Shown here: positions 37,640 through 49,789 of the stretch, in pieces | How positions within the stretch are numbered: the first letter of the stretch is position 1 | Layout: each line of letters begins with the position of its first letter | Notes under the pieces: generated by a model | Told to the model about the DNA's origin: nothing | What the model saw: only the letters and a program-made list of their open reading frames with translations | Database searches by the model: none | Origin: Dromiciops gliroides | Lineage: Eukaryota; Chordata; Mammalia; Microbiotheria; Microbiotheriidae | Direction of reading: 5' to 3' | Assembly (NCBI RefSeq): GCF_019393635.1 | Contig: NC_057862.1 | Span: 156,378,062 to 156,442,061, forward strand | DNA: 64,000 bases | Made by a program: the position numbers and the translations under genes

Positions 37640-38250
37640 AAAGTTAATTTTATTGATATATTTTGTTGTTATATCACTTTCATTTCTTAATATATGCATC
37701 TCCTCCAAAAGCTATCCTTTATAATGAAGACTAAAAAAGAAAACAAAAGAAAGAAAAAAAGCAGTTCAGTAAAACTAGTCGATATATCATTTAATTCTAA
37801 TAGCATATGCAGTGTTCTACATCTGTAGTTCCCTAGTTCTACAAAGAAGGAAAGGTGTATTTTTGTATCTTTTTTTTGGGTAGGTCAAGTTTGGTCATTA
37901 TAACAACAAAGAGTTCAGTTTTAAATTTTATTGTTATCTTCATTTACCTTGTTGTAGTCATTGTGTATATTGTTTTCCTGGTTGTGCTTACCACTGTTCA
38001 TTATTAGCTCATATACATCTTCCTAGATTTCTATGTATTCTTTAAAAAAAAATAAACATTTTTATTTAAAGTTTTGGGTTCCACATTTTATCCCTACTTC
38101 CCTCCATTCCCCCTTCTTGAGGCAGTAAGCAATCATGTAGATTATATATGTACAATAATGTAAAACATTTTTATGTATTCTTCATATTAATTAAAATACC
38201 ATTTTTGAGTTAGGAGAGACTTAAAGCTGTTTGAAAGTAGTATGGGGCAG
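37640..38250 (-). mobile_element. Older L1 fragment (minus)
   Basis: The complement resembles the end of L1 ORF2 and 3' UTR: plus-strand TGTTTTCCTGGTTGTGCTTACC and ATATACATCTTCCTAGATTTC are degenerate forms of the motifs seen in the L1 copy at 26250-26945. It is interrupted by the L1 tail at 38043-38171. Confidence 0.6.
38043..38171 (-). mobile_element. Short L1 3' end inside an older L1
   Basis: A 129-bp L1 3' end (plus-strand TTTTTATTTAAAGTTTTGGG) with TATGTATTCTT at 38032-38042 and 38172-38182. It interrupts an older minus-strand L1 fragment spanning roughly 37640-38250. Confidence 0.8.
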
Positions 38251-38279
38251 AAATTTAAAATGCTAGAGAAAGTCTTCAA

Positions 38280-38450
38280 TTATGCGGACAACTTACAAAT
38301 CTCAGTCTCCAGTTCTGACTGATTGTCTTCCAGACTTTCATTTTTGCATATTTGCACTTGTATCTTAAACTTAGATATGTCTAAAATTGAATCCATTTTT
38401 TTGGCCTTTTCAGCTCATTTCAATAAATGTGTTTTTTCCCTGAATTTTTT
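38280..38450 (+). mobile_element. L2 ORF2 fragment (plus)
   Basis: DNLQISVSSSD followed by LSFLHICTCILNLDMSKIES matches the L2 segment ending in MSKTEL. Confidence 0.62.
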
Positions 38451-38559
38451 TTTCTTCTTTAACTTTCTTCCTTTCTTCCATTATCCATTTTTATTCTGTT
38501 TTCTTTGCCAGAGAAAATGTTCTTCAGCCTAAGTCCTAAGGACTTTTCCAACTTTCATA

Positions 38560-39835
38560 TTTTATGAGTCCATGAGAACAAAAATGGTTAATTTGGAATT
38601 GAAGACCAAAATATAAGGGTACTCACCTTTCTTTAGTGAGTTAGTCTCACTTGGTTTAGATGAACCACATTCTAGAGTAGGATTCTAATCAGTTCAAGTG
38701 CATGGCAACATATACATTACTCTTGTCCATCTGTAGTGGCTTCTGGACCAACAGCTGTTCCACAGCAGCTCTTGCAGCCAAGGTGGTGACAGTACTCCCT
38801 GACCCTTACTGTCCTATCTCTCATTCAGTTTCAACTGTTGCCATCACTTGGGAGAGAGAAAGATGTTTCAGTGATTTCTAACTTAATAATTGCTTCTTTG
38901 ATCTATTGATTTAGGTGTGGTGGATCCATGGCCTGAAACTACCTCTTTAATTAGACATTTTCCTCCTGCTAGCATTGAAAATGGTGGAAGTGAGAAGTGT
39001 ACTCTCTACTTAAACTGTAAAGGGAGCCTGGGCATTGCCAAACATCTACTAAACTGAGAAGATGGAGGGAAGAGGCAAAAAAAGAAAGAGACGTTCAAAA
39101 TAGGTTATAGCAGAAGGGAGTGGTAGTTATGGAAGAAATTTAGAGATGACTTGGAGTTGAGAGATGGGTTAAGTGTGAACTGGATGGGTATGAAGATTGA
39201 GACTTGGACCAGGAATTCTAGGTTTGTTAAAGAGGGATTTACCAGTGAAATGGTAAGTTGGTCGAGAGAGAGAATGAATATTATATCCTATTTTACTCAT
39301 TATATAGTAAAGATTCAGTGGGTTTTGTTTTTTTTTTTCACAAGTTGGCAGACAAGACCCTATTGTTTTAGCAGCTCTAAGGTAAAAGAAACCTCTTTAA
39401 TCAGACTGATTCCATGACTGATTGGGGTAGGACTTCCAAACTCCATGTAGGCCTTGCATGGTCCTTCAGTCAACTAGAGAGCATCATGAGACTAAGGCAA
39501 ATATATTTAAGGTACTAAAGTATTTAATATCTTGATACAGGGTAAAAAAGAATATTCGTTCTTAGTATCACAAAGTTATTTCATTTCTCTTGAATGTGTG
39601 ATTTATAAAGGTTTGCTGCATTTTAAGATAGAATTTTTATTATTTACTTGTGTAATTTTCTATAGGAAATTATAGTATCTTTGAAATTATAATGTGTATC
39701 AATGGGAAAATATGAATTGATTTGGAAAAAATATATTTGAAATAAAAATTAATTCAAGATCCCCAAATTTCTGACTGTTGCTTTAAATGAAGCATATCTA
39801 TATTATATTTTGCTCTTATTAAACTGAGCCTAATA
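38560..39835. other. LRRC49 intron 6, no recognised feature
   Basis: AT-rich intronic sequence without repeat or coding signature I recognise; exon 7 follows at 40333. Confidence 0.45.
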
Positions 39836-39839
39836 TTGT

Positions 39840-40030
39840 GCTTTATGGCTTGCAAACAGTTTTATATCTTACAGCAACCCTGTGACACAACAATTTTAGG
39901 TATTATTATTCCTGTTTTACAGATAAGGAAACTAAGGCTCAATGACTTACCTGTGGTCACATAGTAATCACATAAGGTGGTATTTGAACACAGATCTCCC
40001 TGACTGCAAGCATACTCTCAAGTATACTAG
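39840..40030 (-). mobile_element. MIR-like SINE (minus), upstream of LRRC49 exon 7
   Basis: CCTGTTTTACAGATAAGGAA, CTTACCTGTGGTCACATAG and TCTCCCTGACTGCAAGC. Confidence 0.72.
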
Positions 40031-40332
40031 CTAGAGGTGATCAGTCAATTCTGTTTTATCTTAATAGCTGATAGGAATAATAATTGATAAGAGTAAGGGA
40101 CTAGACTGGATGATCTCAAAGGTGCCTTCCAACTCTTAACATTCTATGCTGAAAGAATACTCTTTTTCTGAATAATTGAATAAATCAATATGGAAAGTTA
40201 AATTCTATTCTGGCATATAAATCGGAACAAAATGGAAAGTTGAGAGATTTTTGAAGATTTGTCTGAGGATAAAGTTTATAAATTGCTTTATAGCAAAGAA
40301 AAGCAACTTTTGTCAAAATTTAAATATTTCAG

Positions 40333-40399
40333 AATTAAGAAAATCTCAAATCTGGATAACCTGAAAAGCCTGGATGTATTGGACCTTCATGGAAATCAG
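40333..40399 (+). CDS. LRRC49: LRRC49 exon 7: leucine-rich repeat
   Basis: A 67-nt exon, acceptor AAATATTTCAG, donor AATCAG|GTATAC, phase 2 in and phase 0 out. It completes Arg and encodes IKKISNLDNLKSLDVLDLHG then NQ, one SDS22-like repeat. The flanking introns are about 11.3 kb (left) and 21.8 kb (right), both filled with repeats. Confidence 0.96.
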
Positions 40400-40980
40400 G
40401 TATACCCATATCTATTTCTTTGGAAACAATGTCAAAGAAAAGTGTGCTTTCATAAGTTTTTTAAAAAGAAGTGCATGTACATGTGTGTAAATTTCTTAGG
40501 ACACTTTTACTAATTTAACTGAAACTTAGACATTCAAAAAGCAAAAAAATACATACTATTGTAGAAACCCCTCACTGGAATGATGGCAAAATAACTTTAT
40601 TAAACAGATCACTCAAAATTTTGACCACGTTGATTTTTGTTTATTTATTGGTGTACTTATCTATGCCCTGTTATATATTATCCTTATTTTATCTCTGTTG
40701 TATCATTCATTTGGTATGAGGTTAAGGAAATAATATATGAAATTTGGTATGTATTTGTGGGGCAGCAGTAACATAACTATATGGATGTTATATTTCCCCT
40801 TATTTTTATAGCAAATGTCCCAGGTAGTATATGTGTATGTGTGCGTATATATATATATATCTACATCTATATCTATATCAGATAAGTGTTTTCTCTGCTA
40901 TTTATTTTATAACCAAGTTTTGTTGATTCTTTCTTCTTTATCATTGTTAAAGTTTATATAATACTATAAAGTTTGGAAAG

Positions 40981-41905
40981 CACTTTACATTTATTATCTT
41001 ACTTGAACCTCATGACATCCTTTGAGGTAGGTACTGCAGGTTTTTTTTTTTTTCTTGTTTAGAATTTTATTTTCCAAAATATATGTAAAAACAAATTTTG
41101 ACATCAAATTTTTAAAACTTTGTGTTACAACTTGTCTTCTTCTCTCCCTTCCCAACCCCGACCCTCAAGAACTCAAGCAATTCAATATAAGTTATACATG
41201 AGTAGTCATGGAAAACATTCCCACATTAGCTAGGTTGTGAGAGAAAACAGTTAAAAAACAAAACTTTAGATTAAGGAATTGTCAAAGAAAAAAATTTAAA
41301 ATGTATTTCTGTCTGTTTTCAGATACCATCAGTTCTTTCTCTGTAGATGGGTTGCAATTTTCATAAGTCCTTCAGGGTTATATTGGATCATTGCCTTGCT
41401 GAAAATAACCACATGCTTCCCAGCAGATCATCTTACACTATCGCTGTTCTTTTGTATACAGTACATTTCACTCTGCTTTAGTTCATGTAGGTCTTTCCAG
41501 GCTTTTATTCTAGCATCCTGTTCATCATAACTTTTATATAGTACCTTAAACTTGACAAAGAATTTTCTTCACAATAGCCCAGCAAAGTATGTACCCTACA
41601 TTTTGCCATTATAGTCAATCATCATAACTATTTCCCTCCATCATATTCCCTTTCTATCATATTTACTCTATTTTCTATCTTCTTTTACCCTATTCCTCCT
41701 CAAAAGTGTTTTACTTCTGACTTTCCCCTCCCCTCCTCCTGCAGGTTTTTTAATCCTCATTTTAAATATGAGGAAGCTGAGACTCAAGGACGTTAAGCAT
41801 CTTACCTATGGTTACACAGCTTTTAAGTATCAGAATCAGGATTTGATCCTACCCAGATCTTTCTGGCTCTGAATTCAGCTCTCTGGCCATTTTGTTATGA
41901 TGCCT
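40981..41905 (-). mobile_element. MIR-like SINE (minus) split by an L1
   Basis: 40981-41041 (CACTTTACATTTATTATC, TTTGAGGTAGGTACTGC) and 41745-41905 (AATATGAGGAAGCTGAGAC, CTTACCTATGGTTACACAG) are the halves around the L1 at 41047-41738. Confidence 0.72.
41047..41738 (-). mobile_element. L1 3' part inserted in a MIR-like SINE
   Basis: A minus-strand L1 fragment with the characteristic end (plus-strand TTTAGAATTTTATTTTCC near 41060). CTGCAGGTTTTTT flanks it at 41034-41046 and 41739-41751. The host CORE-SINE resumes after the element (40981-41041 and 41745-41905). Confidence 0.85.
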
Positions 41906-42540
41906 CTCAGACTTTTAGTATCTACTGTCTTTTTATTTCTATTGTTGCCTCCTGAATTTAGGCTCTGATCACCAAATATAAGGATTACTGAAATATTTTA
42001 ATGCTAAAAATATTAACACTTTAAAAAGGCAGTATTAAAAACTGTCACTCCATCTGTTAGGCACCCCTGTCTTCCCTTGTATGTTGTACTTTTGGTAGTT
42101 CTCTTGCCTATTTCTTTCTTTTTTTTTTTTTTCCTCTTGCCTGTTTCTAGGCTTGTCTGGCGGTATTTATTATTCCTAAATTTCTTTTGTTCTCTCCTGT
42201 TACCTTTCATTCTCTCTAAAATCCCTCTTGTGCCCTTAGCTGGTCTACTTTTGATCAGTCTGTTCCTTTACTTTGGTTTGCACACTGCTGCCAGCCTAGA
42301 CATTCTGAAATGCTGCTTTGCCATGTTGCATGCAAGTAAAAGGACTTAATTATGGTGCTTGATGCTTTCTAGGACCTGCATTTAACTTATTTTGATAGCT
42401 TTATCTCCTCCTACTCCCCTTCAAAAACTCTACTCCAGCCAATCTTCTCTGTTCACTTACCTGAAATACCTGATAAGAACACCCACCTCCAAGGCTTTGT
42501 TCACCATATTCCCTCTGCCCATTCCTGTGTTTAAATGCTA

Positions 42541-42910
42541 GGGTCACAGAATTTAAAACTGTAAGGGATTTCAGATCATTTGGTCCAGACTTCTAAATTG
42601 ATAAGTGAGGAAATTGAGACAGAGTATAAGTGATTTGTCAAAGGTCATACAGGTAGTAAGCAGCAGAGGAAGAAATGAAATCTAGGTTCTCTAGACCAGG
42701 TCTTCTTAAACTTTTTCCACTCGTGACCCCTTTTCACCCGAAAAAATTTTACACCGCCCCTGGTATATAGGTATATAAAATAGGTATATATAACCTTTTA
42801 CTAGTAGTTGCCAAATTTTTTGCAACCCCCAACTTTAGTTACATGACCTCATATGGGGACATGACCCACAGTTTAAGAAGCCTTGCTTTAGACTCAGAGT
42901 CCAGTACTCT
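42541..42910 (-). mobile_element. MIR-like SINE (minus) split by a hAT element
   Basis: 42541-42696 (AAACTGTAAGGGATTTCAG, GAGGAAATTGAGACAGAG) and 42888-42910 (CTCAGAGTCCAGTACTC) around the hAT copy at 42697-42887. Confidence 0.68.
42697..42887. mobile_element. hAT-like element, same family, reversed, in a MIR
   Basis: Ends TCTTCTTAAACT and AGTTTAAGAAGCC; flanks TCTAGAC and TTTAGAC may be a diverged target duplication. It splits a MIR-like SINE (42541-42696 and 42888-42910). Confidence 0.75.
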
Positions 42911-43204
42911 ATGTGTGGTAGAAATCTATGTCATCCTTCAAGGCCTAGATTAAATCTTACCTTTATGCCCACTCTTTATGGCCTCCACAAATCTATTTCT
43001 TTTCAAAACTTTTTATGGTATTTGTCATCTTCATGCCATCATTTGGCATGTAATAAATTTGTACTTTTGAATTACTATTTAACTTTTTTTGCATGTCTTT
43101 TCTCTCACCAACTATATTGTCAGCCCCTTGTGAAGGAGTCACAGCATTTCTAGCACAAAAACATTGTAGACACTCAAATCTTGTTTTGATTGCTTGAGAT
43201 TTAT

Positions 43205-45530
43205 TTCTTTTGAGTTCAGTAATTATCACTAATTAAAATGCATATGCTGCTAGGTTAAATAACGCATTAAGCCAGTTGTTTTCCTCACAGGGTTGTTGTA
43301 AAGATCAGATAAAACAATAGCCCTGTATTGGAAATTTGTACTCTCTTTCTACTACTGTCCATTGGAGGTTTTGAGCCTTTACGATAAATGCATAATTTAT
43401 CACATCCCATCCCAAAAGCTATATGCCATAGAAAGCAGAGCAGAATTTCCTGGTATTAAAAAAATATATATATATATATATATTCATTTAGAAAAAGCAA
43501 TATTAATTATGTCTCTTACTGTCCTCTCCTGTGTTTTGTACCCTGGGCTGCTGCTCACCTTCTTCTTCCTAGTCCCAGCTCTGATAGTATAATCCCTCAA
43601 CTTTTTGGATACTTTTCTGTTGCTTATTATTGCTACTAATGATCTCCTGTACTCTAGGAATATAGGAAGCTGGTTAAGATATCATTTGTGTTTCCTTAAT
43701 TTGTCCAATGTATGAAATGGGTTAGAACTATACTGGTACATGGTTCTTGTAGTTTCATGATCAAATTAAGGATTCTCTAATGAATTTTAATCTTAATTTA
43801 CATAGATAGTGACAGAAAAGCCTTTGTGCAAATTTGAATGTCTTGTCCTGATTTTGAACATGACCTCATATTTTTATAATAGTTTAATGTTTTTCACATA
43901 ACTTTCACATCTTTTATCTCACGAGATCCTCGCAATACCTTTATGCCTTCTGAATCCTAATTTCTAGTATTATTGCCTGAACTAGGTATTGAAACTCACT
44001 GACCAATCTTTACTCCTTTTATGTAAAACCCTAAGGAAAAAAAATGAAAATCCAAAAATGAAACCAGGATATCTGAAAAAAAAACTGTCTGAAGAATATT
44101 TAGTTAATTAAAACTTTTATGAATTTACTTATTTCGCAACAAGAAAAACCTAGAGGCAATAGTGTACAGTCTAATTTGACGTTGTACCTTCATTCTAACA
44201 AGATAACTTTAAATAATTCAGCTCTTTAAACATCTTTTAGTTTGCTATATCACATATTTTTCATTTACTTTATAAAAGAAAATTATAACTTACTAGCTCA
44301 GATTAAATATATTTAGTCACATTTTCTTACAGTAGATAAATCCATATTAGTAACATGTAAGGGAAGATAAGATTAAAAGAGATAGTATGCCTGAGCTATT
44401 TTCAATAGTTTCAATAAAAAGGATGTTGGCTTTAATATATGACCGACAAACTTCTCAATTTTATTTTTTCTCCTTCATTACCAGAAAAAAGCTGATGAGT
44501 GGAAAATAAAACAAGCATGAAACAACTCCCAAGATAAAATTGTAAGCTATGAATGATACAGCCATAGTTTAGCATCCAACTAGAATCTTCATCAGCTTAT
44601 TTTTGTAATACTTGTTTCAAACTATCATCCTCCCTTAAAAGATCAGATGTAATACCTTTCTGTGCAATTTAATTTTTTTATACAAGGTATTTACAATTTT
44701 TGTGTAAAAGTGAAAATTATCAGACATCAATTTTTTAAAATGAAGCATTTGTTGTAGTAGGGAAGGGAGGGAAGGAAAAAAAGCATTTATTATAAGCACC
44801 AACTGTGTGCTAGATACTGTACTAAGAGCTTTACAAATATTATTAGTCAAATTCTTTTATGTATTTAAACTTTTACTGAATTCAGAAATCAAGAGGTCTT
44901 ATTTTTCCCAAGCATTTTAATACATATTTAAATGCATAGAAAATAATTATAGAAGCAACATTTTGATTATGAAAAACAAAATTTGTACATGTACACACAT
45001 GTGTTTCTATGTCATGGTATCAATGAACTGAAATCTATTTCAGAGGTCATATCATCAGTGATGGCCAATAATTTATCTAGTTCTATTCCCTTTATTGTTA
45101 GATGCTGGTAGAATCTAGGATACTTTGTTTTAGACAAATCTCAAAACTAAGTAGCTTTGAGAAGCCAACTTTAATCCCAGGCCACTGAGAGACTGCCAGT
45201 TCAACTGAGGCACTACTTTTGTCTAGCCCTGACAGCACACACCCAGCCCAGTGGTGTTCCATTAGGGGAACCTCATTCTTTATATTATACATTCCTCCCC
45301 TAGAACAGCAGCAGCTATACCAGGCTAAGACAATATATACAGAACTCCACAACAGAAATGTAGTACTGAATTGCTAGAGACTGCAGGGGTAAAGTTTCTC
45401 GGAAGACCAAATCCTTTATTGGTATAGTAGAAGCATGTTTTTTTGTTTGTTTGTTTTTTGTAGTACTCAACTTTGAGCACCCCAGGCAAATGCTTCACTT
45501 GGCTAGCCATTTTAAATAATACTCTTTTCA
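43205..45530. other. LRRC49 intron 7, mostly unassigned
   Basis: A short L2-like end (44760-44850) is visible. The stretch 45100-45420 has a repeat-like look (on minus, AATAAAGG near its start) but no family could be named. The rest shows nothing. Confidence 0.45.
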
Positions 45531-45540
45531 TATCATTATT

Positions 45541-45708
45541 TTGTTTTATTTTATTTTATTTTTTTTTTTGCGGGGCAGTGAGGGTTAAATGACTTGCCCA
45601 GGGTCACACGGCTAGTAAGTGTCAAGTGTCTGAGGTCAAATTTGAACTCAGGTCCTCCTGAATTCAGGGCTGGTGTTTCATCCACTGCGCCACCTAGCTG
45701 CCCCCTTG
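45541..45708 (-). mobile_element. WSINE1-like SINE (minus) with target duplication
   Basis: Full length; ATATCATTATT at 45530-45540 and 45709-45719. Confidence 0.93.
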
Positions 45709-45911
45709 ATATCATTATTGAAACAGTTCCAAATTCACCTTACAGTATTATAATCTAGCTCCATCTTATCTGCAAAAAAAGCACGAGAAATTTTTCAGAT
45801 ACATGACTAAAATTGAATTATCAAGCTGATAGATCAGGAGAATGCTGAAAATATTATTTACCTTTATTTTACTAAAGCACCCGGTAAAACATTTCATACT
45901 ACTTGTCTATA

Positions 45912-46062
45912 GGGGCAGCTAGGTGGCGCAGTGGATAAAGCACTGGCCCTGGAGTTCAAATCCAGCCTCAGACACTTGACATTTACTAGCTGTGTGACCC
46001 TGGGCAAGTCACTTAACCCTCATTACCCTGCTCCCCACAATATAAATAAATTAAAATAAAAA
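45912..46062 (+). mobile_element. WSINE1-like SINE (plus), internally deleted
   Basis: The head and tail are normal, but the body jumps from CCCTGGA to GTTCAAATCC, missing about 15 bases. Confidence 0.92.
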
Positions 46063-46329
46063 GGATGATGGTGAAGGGCTCCAGGAGATGGCCAAAGAAT
46101 TTCCCTAAGTTTCCAGAAGACCTCTCAGGGTTCGCCTGAGAATTTCTTTCATTCCTATCCATACTACTTGTGTGGAAAAGATGTAGGGATGAGGACTAGC
46201 TGTTATTACAATTAGATGGATTTGTAATGTCCAGTGGCTAAATTCCAAGGATAGCCATTAATAGTTTGATGTCAGTTTGGCAGGAAGTCTTCAGGAAAAT
46301 GGCTCAAGGTTCCATGCTTGACTTTCTTT

Positions 46330-46810
46330 CTTTTTTTCTTTAACAAGGTTACATGGCCAATACATGTGTTACAGTCAAAATAAGGTAAACTGAGGCACAA
46401 ATTTTTGAGCATTATCAATTTATTAGTAAAGTGTGAATTTACCAGTAAATAGGATCTCATCTTCCTCAGCAAAGCTAAGACCCCCAAGTGAGGGGACAGC
46501 TCCCTTAAATAGGTTTGTGGACTACAGGGCAAAAAACCAGGACTTTGTAGGTGAAGAACAAATTATGATTGGCTCAACAAGTTATAATTGGCTAAGTTAT
46601 TATGCTTGGCTACAGAGCTGAGGCATGGGGAACAATCTGATTAGTTGGAAATTGGAAATGAGGAGCTAGCAATGAGGTGTTTGAGTACACGTGCAAGGTT
46701 AGAGATAGTGGACCAGACTTTTTCGGCTAACAAACCAGACATCTTTGAAGTATAGCTTGTGTCTAGACCAGATTCTCTGGTGTCCACCCACATCTTTTAA
46801 GAATAACAGA
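46330..46810 (-). mobile_element. Probable solo LTR of an endogenous retrovirus (fossil)
   Basis: Read on minus, this segment has the layout of a retroviral LTR: several CCAAT-type boxes (GCCAATTATAA, GCCAATCATAA, near 46560-46600), a TATA-like TATTTAAGGG near 46510, an AATAAA-type signal near 46420 and a GT-rich stretch after it. No internal genes flank it, so it appears to be a solo, diverged, old LTR. The ends are approximate and the family was not identified. Confidence 0.5.
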
Positions 46811-47169
46811 TTTCCTTGAGGCAAAAAAAAATAGTGATTAGCAGGAGAACTAGATTTCTAAATTTAATTCATTATAGGCCAGCTGAATTCTGAACTAAGT
46901 TCAGAGATAAAGAAGTATAACTTAGGCAGCAACAGGACAAAATCAATTAACTGAAAATAGGATCAATTAAAAAAACACAGAATCAATCAGATCATTTCAC
47001 AAGGAGATGAATACACAAGAGTTGGAAGTCGAAATTGACAATATTTGGTAATTTCTTGGATATGTATGGTATGGTAGAAGGAAGAATCAAATATGACTGG
47101 GAAATTGTTAAACTGAGTGACTGGAAAAATGATAGACTCCACAACTAATCTAGATCCTAAATCTCTTCA

Positions 47170-47660
47170 TGTTCACTCTTTCCATCTTTTGTCACTAATG
47201 AGAATCTGGTTTCCTTTAGAAGATAAAGCGTCTCTGCCCATTCTTTCTAGTCCTGGGTGAGCCATTTTTCATGCCCTAAACCCATTGGACCAGGAAGAGG
47301 AATGAACATATCACTTTTGAACTACTTCTTTGATATCGTCATTCAGCAACTTCTCTTTCTTTGTAGTTCACTCCATCTCTCTGTTATCTGATCCAGAGGC
47401 TAGTTGTCATTTACAGGCCACCAGGTCATTTTCTCTACTTTCTTAAGGAATTCAGTACAAAACTCACAGTTCTCAGTCCCAAACTATGTTCTCCTCCTTG
47501 GGAATTTCAATATATGCTTGATGTCCCCTCAAATATCCTGGCCTTCCATTTTATCAATTTTATCATCAACACTGAGCTACAATTTCACTCAACTTTATCC
47601 ACTTACCCAATTTATTTCTGTTCCCCTGTAGGAACTATTTAATTTAAAAGGTCTTTTGCC
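47170..47660 (+). mobile_element. L2-clade LINE endonuclease fragment (plus)
   Basis: TGHQVIFSTFLRNSVQNSQF then PNYVLLLGNFNICLMSP corresponds to the L2/CR1 endonuclease motif YRPP...LLLGDFNIHLD. The upstream part (47170-47400) is diverged. Confidence 0.65.
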
Positions 47661-48214
47661 TTATTATAGATTCTAGTCTTAGAGGATTCTTAAATATTCC
47701 TGCCAGATTCTAGGGCTGTGGTTGCCTAGATGTCCCTCATCTCCTTATGCTTCTATTAGGTCAGAGCAACAAATGGAAGAGAGGTGCAGGCTTGCCAACC
47801 ATGGTATTCTTTTGTTTTCTATAATTTTATTTTCTAGACCTGAACAGATGAGAAGCCAACACATCATAAACTACATTTAATCATTATTTCTTCTTATATT
47901 TATCTTCTCTGGACCCATCAAAGCCTAGGTTTAAGAGTCTCCACATCCCTTCAACTCCTTTTATATAGCCCTGGTTCTTGGCTCTTCTTGTCATCTCTTG
48001 TACCTTCTCTTTCTTAAAGTACAGATCATACATGTTATTGGCTGTTGGACCTTAACTTGTATGTCCAACTTAACCTTGCAACATGCCAGAGGCACACTTT
48101 CCTTAAGATCTATTTTTGTGTTTTTAATTTTTCTTTTTCTTCTTTAGTTATATTTGTTTTGTATCACCAAAATATTTGTACGTATCTCTGATTGGTTTAT
48201 CTTCCCCTCCCAAT

Positions 48215-48400
48215 TTTGAGGCAGTGTGGTATAATGGAAAAAAGCCTTGGGCTCAGAGGACCCATGTTTCAATCCCAGTTTACCTCTTTACTCCCTATAT
48301 GACCTTGGGCAAGTCACTTAACCTCTTCAGTTTCCTCATCTGTAAAATGAGAGTATTTGATCAGATAGTCTCAAAAAACCCTTCCAGATACAAGTCTATG
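48215..48400 (+). mobile_element. MIR-like SINE (plus)
   Basis: GCAGTGTGGTATAATGG, GACCTTGGGCAAGTCACTTA, CCTCATCTGTAAAATGAG and CCCTTCCAGATACAAG. Confidence 0.78.
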
Positions 48401-48419
48401 ATCCCATGATCTTGAGTTT

Positions 48420-49215
48420 AATTCAACAAAGCTACTATGTGCATGGCAAACTTAAATCCTTTCCCTAAAAGAAGTTGCTATAAATGGGATATATCATTTA
48501 TACAGCTGAGAAAATTCCAGATAATTCAAGGAGAGGGAGGGTACTACCCAAAGAGATCAGGAAATATTTTCTGTAGGAGTTTGTACTTCATCTTAGCGTT
48601 GGAGGAAACTAAGGCTTCTGAAAGGCATAGATGAGAAGGGAGTATATTCATGGCATTCTGGAAAAGCTTGAACAAAAACAATGGGGTAGGGTACAGAATG
48701 TTTGAGGCACAGAAGTTAGGTTACTTTGTAAAGTGGGTAAAGAGGATTAGTGAAAAAGAAGTTTGGAAAGGTAGGCTGAATCCAGACCCTTAAGGGCTTT
48801 AAATGAAAAGCAAAGGAGTCCCTATTTTAATTTGGAGGCAAAAAGGAGCCACTGAAAAATTTGAGCAGGTGACATAGTCAGACATGGGCCCTAGGCATGT
48901 TCTACTGACAAATATGTGAGGATTGATTAGAGAAGGGAGAGATGGGAAGAACTATTGCAGAAGTCCACATAATGAAGTCATGATCTAAAGTGCAGTCCAT
49001 GTAAGCAGAGAGGTAGAATTAACAACACCTGGAAACTGACAGGATATGGAAAATGTGAGAGCATAAAGATTTGAATAGGCTTCTAAGGTTGCAAACCTTG
49101 AAGATTTGAAGTGTGGCTATGTTTTCTATTATATGTGTTGAGTTTGAGATGCTTATAGGACATTCAGGTCCCATAATCTCAATTTTGAGATTAGTTTCGA
49201 TTTTGTTAGAGTTTC
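48420..49215 (-). mobile_element. L2-clade 3' half (minus)
   Basis: AGACCCTTAAGGGCTTTAAA, GTCAGACATGGGCCCTAGG, ACTATTGCAGAAGTCCACAT and GTTGAGTTTGAGATGCTTAT are the complement of the L2 3' half (the last is the ORF2 segment before MSKTEL). Confidence 0.68.
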
Positions 49216-49340
49216 TACTCATTAAAAAGACTTAACTTGGTTACCTCAAAAATGAAAACAAAAACAAACTATAAATTCTTCCTTATTTAAAGTTTCCATT
49301 TTTTTCTCTCCTTTTTTTCTTCCACCTAATCTCTTGGAGT

Positions 49341-49512
49341 ATTTATGTTGTTCAGTCATTTCAATTGTGTCTAACTTTTTGTGACCCCATTTGGGGTTTT
49401 CTTGGCAGAGATACTGAAGTGATTTTCCATTTCCTCCAAATCATTTTACAAATGAGGAGACTGAGGCAAACGGGGTTAAGTGAGTTGCCCAGGGTCTCTT
49501 AGCTACTCTACG
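49341..49512 (-). mobile_element. MAR1-type SINE (minus), partial head
   Basis: GTTGTTCAGTCATTTCAATT, GACCCCATTTGGGGTTTTC and GAGGAGACTGAGGC, ending shortly after GTTGCCCAGGGTC. Confidence 0.8.
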
Positions 49513-49789
49513 TTAAGTCATTATGTCGTTTTTCCATTCAATACTTATAACAAAATCTGGAGGTATGGTTTGCTTAAGTTGGATAATATTTTGTTAACAG
49601 CTGTTTTTGGTTTGTGAATATTCTTTGTCTCTGTTTGAATATCTTTCTGTCATATTTAAAATATTTGCTTTGCATAATTTAAGAAACAGGACATTCGTTG
49701 GCTATTTTTGTGGGTTTTGTGTACATTGTGTTCTTAACAATTAAAGAATAATTAATTTGATTAGTCTAGAATGGACTTTTCAGCTACGA

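Larger units (their letters stand above)
42370..43200 (+). mobile_element. L2-clade 3' part (plus), interrupted
   Basis: 42370-42540 (CTACTCCAGCCAATCTTCTC, CACCTCCAAGGCTTTGTTCA) and 42911-43200 (ATCCTTCAAGGCCTAGATT, TATTGTCAGCCCCTTGTGAA). A MIR and then a hAT inserted between the halves. Confidence 0.65.

Noticed and set aside
40259-40513. An 84-codon open frame as an independent gene
   Set aside because: Only 40333-40399 is exon (LRRC49 exon 7); the rest is intron read through the splice sites.
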